NCBI RefSeq assembly: GCF_913058035.1
Contig: NZ_CAJXPA010000003.1
Location: forward strand, 1-64,000
Length of the DNA: 64,000 nt
Source of the DNA: an uncultured Paraglaciecola sp.
Lineage (GTDB): Bacteria > Pseudomonadota > Gammaproteobacteria > Enterobacterales > Alteromonadaceae
Direction: 5' to 3'
Under the pieces are notes generated by a model. The model saw nothing but the letters and a program-made list of their open reading frames with translations, was not told the DNA's origin and did no database searches. The translations under genes were made by a program, and so were the position numbers. Within the stretch, counting starts at the first letter, position 1. Each line of letters starts with the position of its first letter. This document shows positions 42,377 to 52,285 of this stretch, in pieces.

Positions 42377-43165
42377 TTACTCATTTTTTATTGCTCGTCC
42401 CAAATGATAAAAATAATTCAATATGTTTTCTGACATCGTCGCTCTGAGATTCTGGGTAGGGTAAATTCCCATTTTTGCTTCTGGACTTTGTTTAGTGCCT
42501 TGAACCAGAAATGCATTCTTGGTGAAGTGATCCTGAATGCATGCCTCGAATGCTCGCGCACCCAATTCTTGTGGGCGTGCATAATAAAATGTTTTTAATA
42601 ACTTATCTGCTTGGGCACTACGCTTGACATACTCATTAGGCTGGCTTTTATCTGCACCTAAAAATATACTCTCAAAACATTGGCTAAGTTTGGCATTCAG
42701 TTGGTGTGATATTTGTGGTTTGTCTTGTAACCAACATTCAGAAGCAAATTGCTCATGGGATGCTTGAACGAATAATTTATCGCAGATGTAGTGATCGAAT
42801 GCATGAAACCATTCGTGAGCAAGTGCGCCACCCCCAGCATTTTTAGCTAGTGCTAATTTTTTGGTATTTGACTCATAGTGAGCGCTACTATGTTTTCTCC
42901 CGCCGCTACCAAAAGCTATGGATAGACTCCCATTGAGTGAGATTACTGCTTCTGGGACTTTTAAAATATCCATTAAATCACACAAGGCATCAAAAAATAG
43001 ATTCGCGGCAATTTGTTGCTCTTCAGCTGTTACCCATTTACCAATTGTGGCAGTTCGGAAGCCAAATATTTTAACAATATCCTGAAAACTAACATCGGCT
43101 CCATCTCGATGAGAAGGACCGTTACGATAGTAAGGCTTGTGAATTCGGGAGTCCGGTGTTGGCAA
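42377..43165 (-). CDS. CLCA_X family protein (putative metallopeptidase-like)
   Basis: DVSFQDIVKIFGFRTATIGKWV...AFGSGGRKHSSAHYESNTKKLALAKNAGGGALAHEWFHAFDHYI. Confidence 0.8.
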   Translation of the reverse strand: MPTPDSRIHKPYYRNGPSHRDGADVSFQDIVKIFGFRTATIGKWVTAEEQQIAANLFFDALCDLMDILKVPEAVISLNGSLSIAFGSGGRKHSSAHYESNTKKLALAKNAGGGALAHEWFHAFDHYICDKLFVQASHEQFASECWLQDKPQISHQLNAKLSQCFESIFLGADKSQPNEYVKRSAQADKLLKTFYYARPQELGARAFEACIQDHFTKNAFLVQGTKQSPEAKMGIYPTQNLRATMSENILNYFYHLGRAIKNE

Positions 43166-43173
43166 GGTGATGA

Positions 43174-43716
43174 CTACAACATGTCTATTTCGGCTATTAA
43201 TTGGTTACACCAATTGTTGATACGTTCATCAGTTAAATCATATTGATTTTCATCATCAAGACTCAAACCCACAAAAAAACCTTTATCTTCTGTGAGCGCC
43301 TTTGAAGCGATAAATTCATATCCTTTGTTTGGCCAGTAACCAATAAGATCACAACCTAGTACCAGTAATTCGTCGTGCAACATACCCACGGCATCTTGAA
43401 ACCATTCTGCATAACCTAGCTGATCACCTAAACCAAAAATAGCTACTGTTTTGTCAGTTAAGTTTAAACCTGCAATGTTTTGCCAAGTCGATTCCCAGTC
43501 TTCTTGTAATTCGCCAAAATCCCAAGTGGAAATTCCAAAAATTAATGTGTCAAAGCTTTGCGCTTGAGTCAGCGATACATCTTTAATATTAAATAACTCT
43601 ACGCAAGTATTACCCGTTAACTGATTTATCTTTACCTGAATCTTTTCAGCAGCCATTTCGGTGTAACAAGTTGTAGAGCCATAAAAAAGTCCTATTTTTA
43701 ATTCGTTGTTGTTCAT
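43174..43716 (-). CDS. flavodoxin
   Basis: KIGLFYGSTTCYTEMAAEKI; FGISTWDFGELQEDWE; FGLGDQLGYAEWFQDAVG. Confidence 0.93.
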   Translation of the reverse strand: MNNNELKIGLFYGSTTCYTEMAAEKIQVKINQLTGNTCVELFNIKDVSLTQAQSFDTLIFGISTWDFGELQEDWESTWQNIAGLNLTDKTVAIFGLGDQLGYAEWFQDAVGMLHDELLVLGCDLIGYWPNKGYEFIASKALTEDKGFFVGLSLDDENQYDLTDERINNWCNQLIAEIDML

Positions 43717-43911
43717 ATTGTCCTTTTAATGGGGTGCCTTGATTAAAATCGCTTTACCAGCATACTTTAATTAATGTGTGCTACACATGTGCTTTTTACG
43801 TGTGAGTGTTAAATATTGACCAAATGGTAAGATTTTATATTTATTCGTAATTTTGAGTAGGTTAGTATAATTTAGCAATTAATAATTTATGACAGCGAGA
43901 CTAGACAACAT

Positions 43912-45033
43912 ATGAGAGCGTATTTTGCTTTTATCTTAGGGATTTGCAGTATATCAATGGGCTGTGCAAAAGAACCAGAATTGACACAAGTAGAGCAAAA
44001 CTTGAGAGTAAATGGGCATTGGATAATGGAGCAAGATGGTAAAGTGATGCTTAACCCTCAGACATCGGGCTTAGTTAAATGGCGTGGCGGGTTGTTGACC
44101 TTGAGTGACCGTAGTGCCCATCCTTCACAACGTCTTCGCCTCAGGACTATTACTAAGGACAATGCGTTGTTGAGCGGCCCTGATTTTCCAATGCTCCTAT
44201 CTGAAAAGTTGAAATCAAATTGTTTTGCCGCTTATATAACCGATAATCCTGATCTAGAAGCGTTAACGGTTGACCCTGACGACGACCGAGTATTTTATGT
44301 AATCACAGAAGATGGTTCATACGCCGAACCGATGTCAGAGTTTTGCCAACAAAAATACCTTAATTCAGGTTCAACCAGCTTTCCAAAATTGCTTGTTAGA
44401 CTTGAGTTGCAGGCAGACAAAATAATGTTGATAACCCATATTCGTCCTATTAGGTTTACAGTCGATATGCAAATTGGCGATTTCCCTAATGATGGCATTG
44501 AAGCTCTCACATTTGGTCAAGCTCGCACTTTATATTTGGGTATTGAAAAAGACAGTAGCAAAAATGCGAGGATTTTTTCTTTACAAATGCATAGTGAGTT
44601 TTGGCAATCAGATGAATTCGCAGATGTGAAAAAAAATAATTTGAAGTTACCAGTTTTTGAAAGTGGTAACCACCCCATTAACGGCATGGACTATTACCAA
44701 ACATCTGATGGTAGAGAATTTTTGTTGGTAGCTGCCAGAAATGATGAAGCGTTATGGGTGGTAGATTTATCAGGCAAAAAAGATACGCTTATACTACCTA
44801 TCGACTTTTTTGCTGAAATTAAACATAGCACCCAAGGCTGTGAAGATTACGAAGCCATGGACAATGCCTCTATTGAAGGCGTGGCGGTAATAGACGATAA
44901 ATTGTGGCTTATTAATGATCCATGGAAAGCGGTATATTTAAACAATGTTAAGTGCGTTCAAAATCGTACTCATTACCAAATGTTCGCACCATTACTGTTC
45001 AGTTTGCCCATACAAACAGAATGGTTCGACTAG
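43912..45033 (+). CDS. predicted lipoprotein of unknown function (possible esterase-like phytase fold)
   Basis: signal peptide with lipobox SISMGC-AKEP; DGIEALTFGQARTLYLGIEKDSS; SIEGVAVIDDKLWLINDP. Confidence 0.65.
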   Translation: MRAYFAFILGICSISMGCAKEPELTQVEQNLRVNGHWIMEQDGKVMLNPQTSGLVKWRGGLLTLSDRSAHPSQRLRLRTITKDNALLSGPDFPMLLSEKLKSNCFAAYITDNPDLEALTVDPDDDRVFYVITEDGSYAEPMSEFCQQKYLNSGSTSFPKLLVRLELQADKIMLITHIRPIRFTVDMQIGDFPNDGIEALTFGQARTLYLGIEKDSSKNARIFSLQMHSEFWQSDEFADVKKNNLKLPVFESGNHPINGMDYYQTSDGREFLLVAARNDEALWVVDLSGKKDTLILPIDFFAEIKHSTQGCEDYEAMDNASIEGVAVIDDKLWLINDPWKAVYLNNVKCVQNRTHYQMFAPLLFSLPIQTEWFD

Positions 45034-45047
45034 TGCATAATTTGTTG

Positions 45048-45083
45048 TGCATAATTAGCGCATAATTAGCGCATAATTAGCGC
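45048..45083. repeat. 11-bp direct repeats (YGCATAATTAG x3 plus partial)
   Basis: TGCATAATTAG CGCATAATTAG CGCATAATTAG CGC. Confidence 0.95.
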
Positions 45084-45160
45084 AAAAGAAGTGCACAATT
45101 TTTGTCAAATTGGTGTTGAATAGGACTTTAAAGTATGTTGCAAAGGTTACTAGTGAAATA

Positions 45161-45189
45161 ACGCTTAGTGAATGTAATCCACTAAGCGT
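45161..45189. repeat. perfect 10-bp inverted repeat with 9-nt loop
   Basis: ACGCTTAGTG-AATGTAATC-CACTAAGCGT; no T-run after the stem. Confidence 0.85.
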
Positions 45190-45236
45190 CTACTGACGTA
45201 AATATTCTATAATTCAAATGAGTGTATTAATTAATT

Positions 45237-45647
45237 ATGCAAAATTCATCTTTAACAATATTTTTTGATGGTTATTGTCCTCTATGTTCTATAGAAATGA
45301 ACAAATTAAAGCAGCTAGATAAACAAAAAAACATTAAGTTTGTAGACATTCAAGAAGCTTCGTTTTTTGTAGATTATCCCCATCTAGACTGGCAAGCACT
45401 AGACGCCCGTATTCACGGCTACTTGGCTGACGGTACTATGATAACTGGATTAGACGTAACTTATTTAGCTTGGAAATTAGTAGGTAAAGGCTGGGTATAT
45501 GCGCCTTTAAGATGGCCAGTAATTAGTTGGTTTGCTGATATAGCGTACAACATTTTTGCTAAGTATCGTCACAGAATCTCTTATCTTGTAACCGGGAAAA
45601 AGCGATGTGTCCCTTGCGAAAATAAAGGTGAAAAAGTTGATGTTTAA
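45237..45647 (+). CDS. DUF393 / DCC-family thiol-disulfide oxidoreductase-like protein
   Basis: LTIFFDGYCPLCSIEMNKLKQLDKQKNIKFVDIQ (DGxCPLC). Confidence 0.93.
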   Translation: MQNSSLTIFFDGYCPLCSIEMNKLKQLDKQKNIKFVDIQEASFFVDYPHLDWQALDARIHGYLADGTMITGLDVTYLAWKLVGKGWVYAPLRWPVISWFADIAYNIFAKYRHRISYLVTGKKRCVPCENKGEKVDV

Positions 45648-46380
45648 AGGTAATGCATTAGTTATTGGTGCTTCAGGCGGTATCGGAAAAACGTTGGTAA
45701 AGCAGTTACATGAATCAGGCAAATACGAACACGTGTATGCAGTATCTCGGAACCTACCAGCATCACCACTTGAAGGGGTGCAATATTATAGCCTTGATTC
45801 TGAGAGTGAAGATTTGGTCGCAGAATATTGCCAACAGCTTAAGCAAATAGGTGGCCAATTTAGCCTAGTGGTGTGTTGCATAGGTGCATTACACTCGACT
45901 GGTGATGATAATCAAAAATTTATGCCCGAAAAGCGTCTGGAAGATATTCAGAAAGAGCAGCTGAGTTTTTATTTAACGACTAACGCAATATTACCTGCTA
46001 TTTGGTTAAAAAACGTAGAAAAACTGTTAAAAGGTCCTGAACCCTCGAAACTAGTGTTTTTTAGTGCGAGAGTTGGCAGTATAAGTGATAACAGCCTAGG
46101 CGGCTGGTATGGCTATCGTGCTAGTAAGTCTGCGCTTAATATGCTGATAAAATGTGCGCAAATAGAATGTCAGAGAAGAGCTAAGAACATCACGCTAATA
46201 AGCTACCATCCTGGAACAGTTGAAACTGAATTGTCTAAGCCGTTTCAGTCGAAGGTCCCGTCGGGTAAATTATTTAGCACCGACTTTACTGTCACTCAAT
46301 TACTCCAAATCATCCCTAACCTAACCCCAGAAGACGGGCCCCATTATATCGATTGGCAAGGCAATGTTATTCCTTGGTAA
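45640..46380 (+). CDS. short-chain dehydrogenase/reductase
   Basis: NALVIGASGGIGKTLVKQLHES; YRASKSALNMLIKC; start revised from 45607 to MFKGN. Confidence 0.9.
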   Translation: MFKGNALVIGASGGIGKTLVKQLHESGKYEHVYAVSRNLPASPLEGVQYYSLDSESEDLVAEYCQQLKQIGGQFSLVVCCIGALHSTGDDNQKFMPEKRLEDIQKEQLSFYLTTNAILPAIWLKNVEKLLKGPEPSKLVFFSARVGSISDNSLGGWYGYRASKSALNMLIKCAQIECQRRAKNITLISYHPGTVETELSKPFQSKVPSGKLFSTDFTVTQLLQIIPNLTPEDGPHYIDWQGNVIPW

Positions 46381-46494
46381 TTGATTGTAAACATAAGCCT
46401 TAGTTTTCGTAGCGTTGTATTGCTAACAAAAAAGACTTTCTGAAACTCTACTGGTAATATCTATTCAAATTATAAAAATAATTAGGGATAGGTT

Positions 46495-47922
46495 ATGGGC
46501 GCACCTCGCGAGCAATTCGGTTCACGTTTAGGTTTTATTCTAGCTGCAGCTGGGTCAGCTGTAGGAATTGGTAATTTAGTGGGTTTCCCTGTAGGTGCCG
46601 CTAAAAACGGTGGTGGGGCATTTCTGCTAATGTATGCCATATTTGTGGTAGCAATTTGTTTACCCGTTATGATTGCAGAAATGACATTGGGTAGAGCCAG
46701 TCAAAAAGACCCATTAGGCGCGCTAACGTCACTATCCGGTGGCAATAAAGGTTGGCGCCTCGCCGGTTGGTTATCCATTATTACCCCCTTTATGATTGCT
46801 GTGTTTTACTTAGTCATTACAGTATGGATTTTCGGCTACTTGGTTGAATCAAGTATCGGTAACCTCGATGTACTCGCTGACCCTGCCACTTTTAATCATT
46901 TCATTACAGGAAACAGCCTGTTTTTTTATATGGCTGGTGTTCTTGCTATTGTATATTTAATTTTGCAAGGCGGGGTTAAACAGGGAATTGAAAAAGCCGC
47001 AAAGATTCTTATGCCGGCGCTTTTTGTTATGCTGATCGGTATGGTTATTTTTGTGTTAACTCGTGAAAATGCTATGGCAGGTTTAAAGTTTTACCTCGTT
47101 CCTGATTTTGATAAAATAAGTGCTAGCGTCATTAATAGTGCACTTTCACAAGCCTTTTTCTCGTTGTCACTAGGTATGGGGATAATGATCACTTATGGTA
47201 GTTATATTGACAAACGGTCTAATTTACCAACCTCGGCAATACTAGTTGGCTTAACAGATACAGCGGTTGCTTTTACGGCGGGTCTTATGATCCTGCCAGC
47301 AATATTTTCTTTTAATCCTTCGGTGAACCCAAGTGATCTCAGTGAATCGTCAATATCGATGATTTTCTCGTACTTACCGCAAATATTTTTAGCATTACAA
47401 GATACCTTGGGATATATAGGGGCCAGTGCTGTGGCAAGCATCTTCTTTTTATTAGTGTTTTTTGCTGCCATCACGTCATTAGTGTCTATATTTGAAGTAC
47501 CGGTGGCTGCGTTAATGAGTGAAAAAAATATACAGCGTAAAAGTTCGTTATTAATTTGTGGCAGTTTACTGGTGGTTTTTGCACTCATGTGCGCATTTTC
47601 ATTCGGACTTTTTGATTTTTTCACCTCTTTCATCAGCTATGGAGGGGTGGATAAACCTAAATCTTTCTTTGATTTGGTTTATGACGTGTTTTATGAAACT
47701 ATTTTGCCTTTAAATGGGCTTTTGATTTGCTTGTTTGTCAGCTACAAATGGAAAACGCAGGCTTTCAATAATGAATTAGATAAAGGTGCCCCTGACTTTA
47801 AAAATAGTTTTCTGGAGCGCTATGTGAATTTTGCTCTGAGGACGTTTATTCCAATTTTCCTAGCGATAATTTTTGCTAATACGGTCGCGCTTAAATATTT
47901 CGGTACTGCATTGATAGGTTAA
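46495..47922 (+). CDS. sodium-dependent transporter (SNF/NSS family)
   Basis: FGSRLGFILAAAGSAVGIGNLVGFPVGAAKNGGGAFLLMYAIFV. Confidence 0.95.
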   Translation: MGAPREQFGSRLGFILAAAGSAVGIGNLVGFPVGAAKNGGGAFLLMYAIFVVAICLPVMIAEMTLGRASQKDPLGALTSLSGGNKGWRLAGWLSIITPFMIAVFYLVITVWIFGYLVESSIGNLDVLADPATFNHFITGNSLFFYMAGVLAIVYLILQGGVKQGIEKAAKILMPALFVMLIGMVIFVLTRENAMAGLKFYLVPDFDKISASVINSALSQAFFSLSLGMGIMITYGSYIDKRSNLPTSAILVGLTDTAVAFTAGLMILPAIFSFNPSVNPSDLSESSISMIFSYLPQIFLALQDTLGYIGASAVASIFFLLVFFAAITSLVSIFEVPVAALMSEKNIQRKSSLLICGSLLVVFALMCAFSFGLFDFFTSFISYGGVDKPKSFFDLVYDVFYETILPLNGLLICLFVSYKWKTQAFNNELDKGAPDFKNSFLERYVNFALRTFIPIFLAIIFANTVALKYFGTALIG

Positions 47923-47971
47923 GCGCTTTTAATTCAAGCGCCCCTAAAAAAAATGGGTAGTAGCTCGCGTG

Positions 47972-48790
47972 TCACAGCTCAATCATATCGAACGGGCTGG
48001 GATATTTAAGCGATAAACCTAATAACTGCAAACTTTTAGTGGCGTCAATTTGTTTACCTAAGGCAACACCTTCACCTTTAACAAACTTAGGTGCACAGAG
48101 GCTAAGCTTGCCTGCTGCCCAGGTATAATATTCGGCACGAGTGGGATGTTCTAAGGCACTTAAGTGCAAGGTCTGTCCCCAGATATCTTGTTCGATGACC
48201 GTTTTAATTGCACAAATAACATCAGCTTGATGCACTAAATTGACCCTATTATCGGGGTTAAGTAAACCTGTTTTACCAGCTAGATAGTGAGTAGGATGAC
48301 GGTCTTTGCCTACCAAACCAGCAGGTCGAATAACGGTACTACGACAAGCAAAATACTGTTTTGCTAACACTTCAACCGCTAAATTGATTCGCCCTGACGG
48401 AGTTTGTGCAAGTGTTGGGCTTTGCTCAGTCACTACACCGCTCTTATCACCATAAACCGACGTGGTACTAATGAAAATAAGGTTTTGTATTTGTTTGTCT
48501 GCAGCATGTTTTAGTAGTACTTGCATGTGTTTCGCAAAATTTTCTGTGGTGGGGGTTGTTCGTCCTACAGGAATGTTTAACACCAGCACCTTAGATGCAA
48601 ATAGTTTGTTAAAGTGGTCATGTGACAACTCGTCACCCAACTGATACTTTTGAGTATCAAAGCCTAATTTTGTTAACTCCTCGGCTTTTTGTTCACTGCG
48701 ACACGTGGCCACAATATCATGGCCACTTTTTTGTAAACTAATTGCGAGAGGCATCCCCAACCAACCACAACCAATCACTGCTATTTGCAT
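47972..48790 (-). CDS. NAD(P)-binding Rossmann protein (YeeZ-like SDR)
   Basis: MQIAVIGCGWLGMPLAISLQKSGHDIVATCRS; FISTTSVYGDKSG. Confidence 0.85.
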   Translation of the reverse strand: MQIAVIGCGWLGMPLAISLQKSGHDIVATCRSEQKAEELTKLGFDTQKYQLGDELSHDHFNKLFASKVLVLNIPVGRTTPTTENFAKHMQVLLKHAADKQIQNLIFISTTSVYGDKSGVVTEQSPTLAQTPSGRINLAVEVLAKQYFACRSTVIRPAGLVGKDRHPTHYLAGKTGLLNPDNRVNLVHQADVICAIKTVIEQDIWGQTLHLSALEHPTRAEYYTWAAGKLSLCAPKFVKGEGVALGKQIDATKSLQLLGLSLKYPSPFDMIEL

Positions 48791-48825
48791 TTACATATTC
48801 CAAGAAGATATTTTTTGAAACGGTA

Positions 48826-49674
48826 TCACATCCTATCAGGCTGGTCTTGCACTTGAATAACATCTAAGTCTGCTAGGTGTTTAATCCGCTTTAATTGTGT
48901 TTCAGCAAAATCTACTTGAGCTAGGGTTGCGCAAAAAACGCCTGCTTTTTTCTCTAACGCTGTGGCTTGATATTTCACTTTTAGTTCCATCTGTTCGCCA
49001 AAACGATCCATTTTTTTTTCAAATTCATGCATATCTTCGCCACTAAAAATAAGCTGTGTGCCTATGGCTACCATTAAATGGCCCATTGATTCGGTGGCCA
49101 AGTTTTTGATCGCTTTCTCAAACTGTGACTCCCATTGTTTACCAAAAAATGTACCGTTTTCAAAAGAACTAGAATCTAACCGAATGTCACCATTATCTGC
49201 ATAAAAGTTGTATTGAATTTGCTGATCAAGGTTGCGTAAATTTTCTGATAAATCTGCAAGCTCAGTGCTATCTGAGCCTAATAATTCGGTAAATACCTCA
49301 TGCATTGCAATACTTGCTAGTGCGACGGCATCTGTTGCTATTGATGCAGCCTGCGGCACCGCTTGATTAATACCGTCATAATAGTTATCTACCCAGCCTT
49401 GTTGTTTGGTATCCAGCGTCAAGGCAATGCCATCAACATACAATATTTTATCTTGATCAATGGTCATATCGGTATTGTTATCTAATACGACTGTCAATAC
49501 ATTGTCTTCTAACTGCATGTTGCCATTGAGTTCAACGTTACATTTATTATTAGAATCTAAGGCCAAGACTGGTAGTGAACAACAAACTAAAGCTCCAACG
49601 AGTAATGTAGATCGCATAAAATTCTCCTGACTTATTAATGGTAATTTATTATCTGCACTGCCTGCATTGAGCAA
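48826..49674 (-). CDS. DUF2884 (YggN-like) exported protein
   Basis: signal peptide; CNVELNGNMQLEDNVLTVVLDNNTDMTIDQDKILYVDGIALTLDTKQQGWVDNYYDGI. Confidence 0.8.
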   Translation of the reverse strand: MLNAGSADNKLPLISQENFMRSTLLVGALVCCSLPVLALDSNNKCNVELNGNMQLEDNVLTVVLDNNTDMTIDQDKILYVDGIALTLDTKQQGWVDNYYDGINQAVPQAASIATDAVALASIAMHEVFTELLGSDSTELADLSENLRNLDQQIQYNFYADNGDIRLDSSSFENGTFFGKQWESQFEKAIKNLATESMGHLMVAIGTQLIFSGEDMHEFEKKMDRFGEQMELKVKYQATALEKKAGVFCATLAQVDFAETQLKRIKHLADLDVIQVQDQPDRM

Positions 49675-49908
49675 AGTCTAGGCCATAAATATAAAAACAA
49701 TAAAAAACAACAAGATAACTTTTATTTGTGTTTAGATTAGGAAAATATTACAGATCAAATAGTGAACAAGACCAATAAGTGAGCAGTTTGGCCATTAGGC
49801 CGACAGGCGATTGATAAACACGCATATACCTTTTTACTTTTATGTCTTTTAGCATCCTGTATTTTTGGTGCATAATAGTTGTCGTTTAAAATACATAGGA
49901 ATTGGCTG

Positions 49909-50106
49909 ATGAGCAATTGGTACGAACCCATTTTATTTGGTTTTACATTGATCACTTTTGTTTTAGGTATTAGCAGCATCATTATGAGCCTTTTACCCAC
50001 ACCAGAGGGTGTTAACGTTATGCAGTCTAAGATTGAATACGGCTTTTTTGGTGCGTCTGCTTTCGGTTTGTTTGCAGTGTTTGTTTATGCGTTAACTAAC
50101 GTTTAA
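49909..50106 (+). CDS. small two-TM membrane protein of unknown function
   Basis: MSNWYEPILFGFTLITFVLGISSIIMSLLPTPEGVNVMQSKIEYGFFGASAFGLFAVFVYALTNV; start revised from 49879. Confidence 0.6.
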   Translation: MSNWYEPILFGFTLITFVLGISSIIMSLLPTPEGVNVMQSKIEYGFFGASAFGLFAVFVYALTNV

Positions 50107-50146
50107 AATTAGTTGGCCTGATTCAGTATAGGCCACAACCTTTTAT

Positions 50147-51388
50147 TTAGGGTCTATCACTAACACGTTGGTAGGCTCTTAGTTTGAACGCCGGCAATAT
50201 AGCCAGCAAGTGGTCAAATATATCGCTTTGGACCCCTTCAAAGTTAACCCAGTCCTTGTCGGCACAAAAACAATAAATTTCCAGTGGAAGACCATGTTCT
50301 GTCGGTGGTCTTTGTCGGACCATCAGGGTCATATCTTGGTTAATGTCAGGGTGATTTTCTAAATAAGCTCGAACATAGGCGCGTAATGTACCTATATTAG
50401 TCAATCTGCGGCTATTAACTAAATCAGTTGTGTCGATTTGTTGTTCACTATGAAAACGCTGCAGCTTCTCAAGTTTTATTTGAATATGCCGTTTTATATA
50501 GCGAATTTTTGTAAATTCATCCAGCATCTCCTGGTCACAAAAACAAATGCTTTGAATATCGATATTCAGTGAACGCTTAATACGACGTCCACCACTTTCA
50601 GTCATCCCACGCCAATTCTTGACAGGCTCCGAGATAAGAGCATAAGTGGGGATTGTAGAAATTGTCTTATCCCAATTTTGTACTTTAACTGTTGTTAAAC
50701 CTACCTGTAATACGTCGCCATCTGCGTCATATTTAGGCATTTCAATCCAGTCACCGGTATTAACCATACGATTTGCTGCGATTTGGATACCGGCAACAAA
50801 ACCTAAAATGGTATCTCGGAATAATAACAAAAGTATTGCAGTGACTGCGCCTAAACCTGAAAGTAATAATAATGGCGATTTGTCCATTAAATTAGAAATG
50901 ATCAACAAACCCGCGATAATTACCACAAACAATTTAGCCACTTGAATGAAGCCAGTAATCGGCGCTTTTTTAGCTAAATTTGACGCGTTGTATGTGTCTT
51001 CTACGGTATTCAGCAAGGCACTCAATGCCATTACCGCAGAAATAAGCACATAAATAACCGCAGATTTCTGTAAGAACGCTAAAAGCGCAGAATTTTCAAT
51101 GAGTACTTGGCTGAGTGAATAGATAACAACAGCTGGAGCAATATGCCCGATACGTTTGAAAAAACCGTGTTGATGTAATTCGTCGTCAAACTTATTTTTG
51201 CTCTTGCTGACTAGTTTTCGAATGCGACTGTTGAGGATGCTTTTTGTTATCCAATTAGTCAGCCAAGCGAATAGTAAAATACCGAGCAAGGCAACCACTT
51301 GAAATATCCAACCTGTTGGGGTGGCCTGAATACCTAGATGCTCTAATAGTGATAAAATATGATCCGTAAGGTTAAGTCCTTGTTGCAT
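50147..51388 (-). CDS. MscS-family mechanosensitive channel (YbdG-like)
   Basis: GLGAVTAILLLLFRDTILGFVAGIQIAANRMVNTGDWIEMPKYDADGDVLQVGLTTVKVQNWDKTISTIPTYAL. Confidence 0.92.
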   Translation of the reverse strand: MQQGLNLTDHILSLLEHLGIQATPTGWIFQVVALLGILLFAWLTNWITKSILNSRIRKLVSKSKNKFDDELHQHGFFKRIGHIAPAVVIYSLSQVLIENSALLAFLQKSAVIYVLISAVMALSALLNTVEDTYNASNLAKKAPITGFIQVAKLFVVIIAGLLIISNLMDKSPLLLLSGLGAVTAILLLLFRDTILGFVAGIQIAANRMVNTGDWIEMPKYDADGDVLQVGLTTVKVQNWDKTISTIPTYALISEPVKNWRGMTESGGRRIKRSLNIDIQSICFCDQEMLDEFTKIRYIKRHIQIKLEKLQRFHSEQQIDTTDLVNSRRLTNIGTLRAYVRAYLENHPDINQDMTLMVRQRPPTEHGLPLEIYCFCADKDWVNFEGVQSDIFDHLLAILPAFKLRAYQRVSDRP

Positions 51389-52285
51389 TTAGCCTGTCTC
51401 TTTTAAATGGGTGATGAGTTTATCTTTGTTTTGCCAAACTGAGTTTAACCAACTCTGAAAACCTTGTTTAAACTCGTCATCGTTAAAATAATCACCAACA
51501 ATTTCATCGGTAACCGGGTGCACATTAATCCGCATAACAACTTTATTGAGACGACCACTTAACATTGAGATCATAGGGCTGCCTTGGGTATCAGGATACA
51601 TTATCGTGATATCTAAGACACTCGTGAATAATTCACCCATAGTAGCGAGAGTAAACGCAATACCACCTGCTTTTGGAGGTAAGAGGTTTTCAAATGGGCT
51701 TTGTCTCAGTTTTTGTTTTTCTGGAGTGAAGCGATTGCCTTCGACAAAATTGATGACTGTGGTGGGCAACTGGCGAAATTTTTCACAAGACTTTTTAGTG
51801 GTCTCTATGTCTTTACCTTCTAGGTGTGGATTTTTCAATAAAAATGCTTTGTTATACCGTTGCATAAATGGCATATCTAGTGCCCATGCGCCAAGTCCTA
51901 CAAAGGGCAACCATATTAATTCCTTCTTAAGAAAAAACTTTGGCGCAGGGATCTTACCGACAGAAAAATCGGTTAACAAAATAATATCTAACCAACTTAG
52001 GTGATTAGCTACAATCAAATACCATTCTTTCTTACTCAGCTCACCTTCAATTACATAGTCTAGTTCCACTTTGTTCATACACTTGATTAATGTCACACTA
52101 CAAAACCCAAATGCACACATCATCGAATTTAGTATAACGTTAAGTGGTTTAGTGACAAAAGAAAAAGGCAGTACAAGCTTTATTAAACCAAGTGAAGTGA
52201 TACATAGAGCCCAAAAGGCCAAGCTCATCATTTGTAACGTCAAGTGTATAGGAAAAACAATAAGACCTGAGAATATACTAAACAT
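51389..52285 (-). CDS. acyltransferase (YihG/PlsC-like), paralog A
   Basis: LIVANHLSWLDIILLTDF (HX4D); WALDMPFMQRYNKAFLLKNPHLEGKDIETTKKSCEKF; NFVEGNRFT. Confidence 0.92.
   Translation of the reverse strand: MFSIFSGLIVFPIHLTLQMMSLAFWALCITSLGLIKLVLPFSFVTKPLNVILNSMMCAFGFCSVTLIKCMNKVELDYVIEGELSKKEWYLIVANHLSWLDIILLTDFSVGKIPAPKFFLKKELIWLPFVGLGAWALDMPFMQRYNKAFLLKNPHLEGKDIETTKKSCEKFRQLPTTVINFVEGNRFTPEKQKLRQSPFENLLPPKAGGIAFTLATMGELFTSVLDITIMYPDTQGSPMISMLSGRLNKVVMRINVHPVTDEIVGDYFNDDEFKQGFQSWLNSVWQNKDKLITHLKETG

Noticed and set aside
47202-47633. 143-aa antisense ORF in the SNF transporter gene
   Set aside because: Shadow of a well-supported membrane protein gene; no recognisable domain.
47926-47945. 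GCGCTTttaattcAAGCGC hairpin after the SNF transporter as terminator
   Set aside because: Short stem and no T-run follows; left uncalled.
51546-52004. 152-aa ORF antisense to acyltransferase A
   Set aside because: Shadow ORF over a conserved HX4D acyltransferase.
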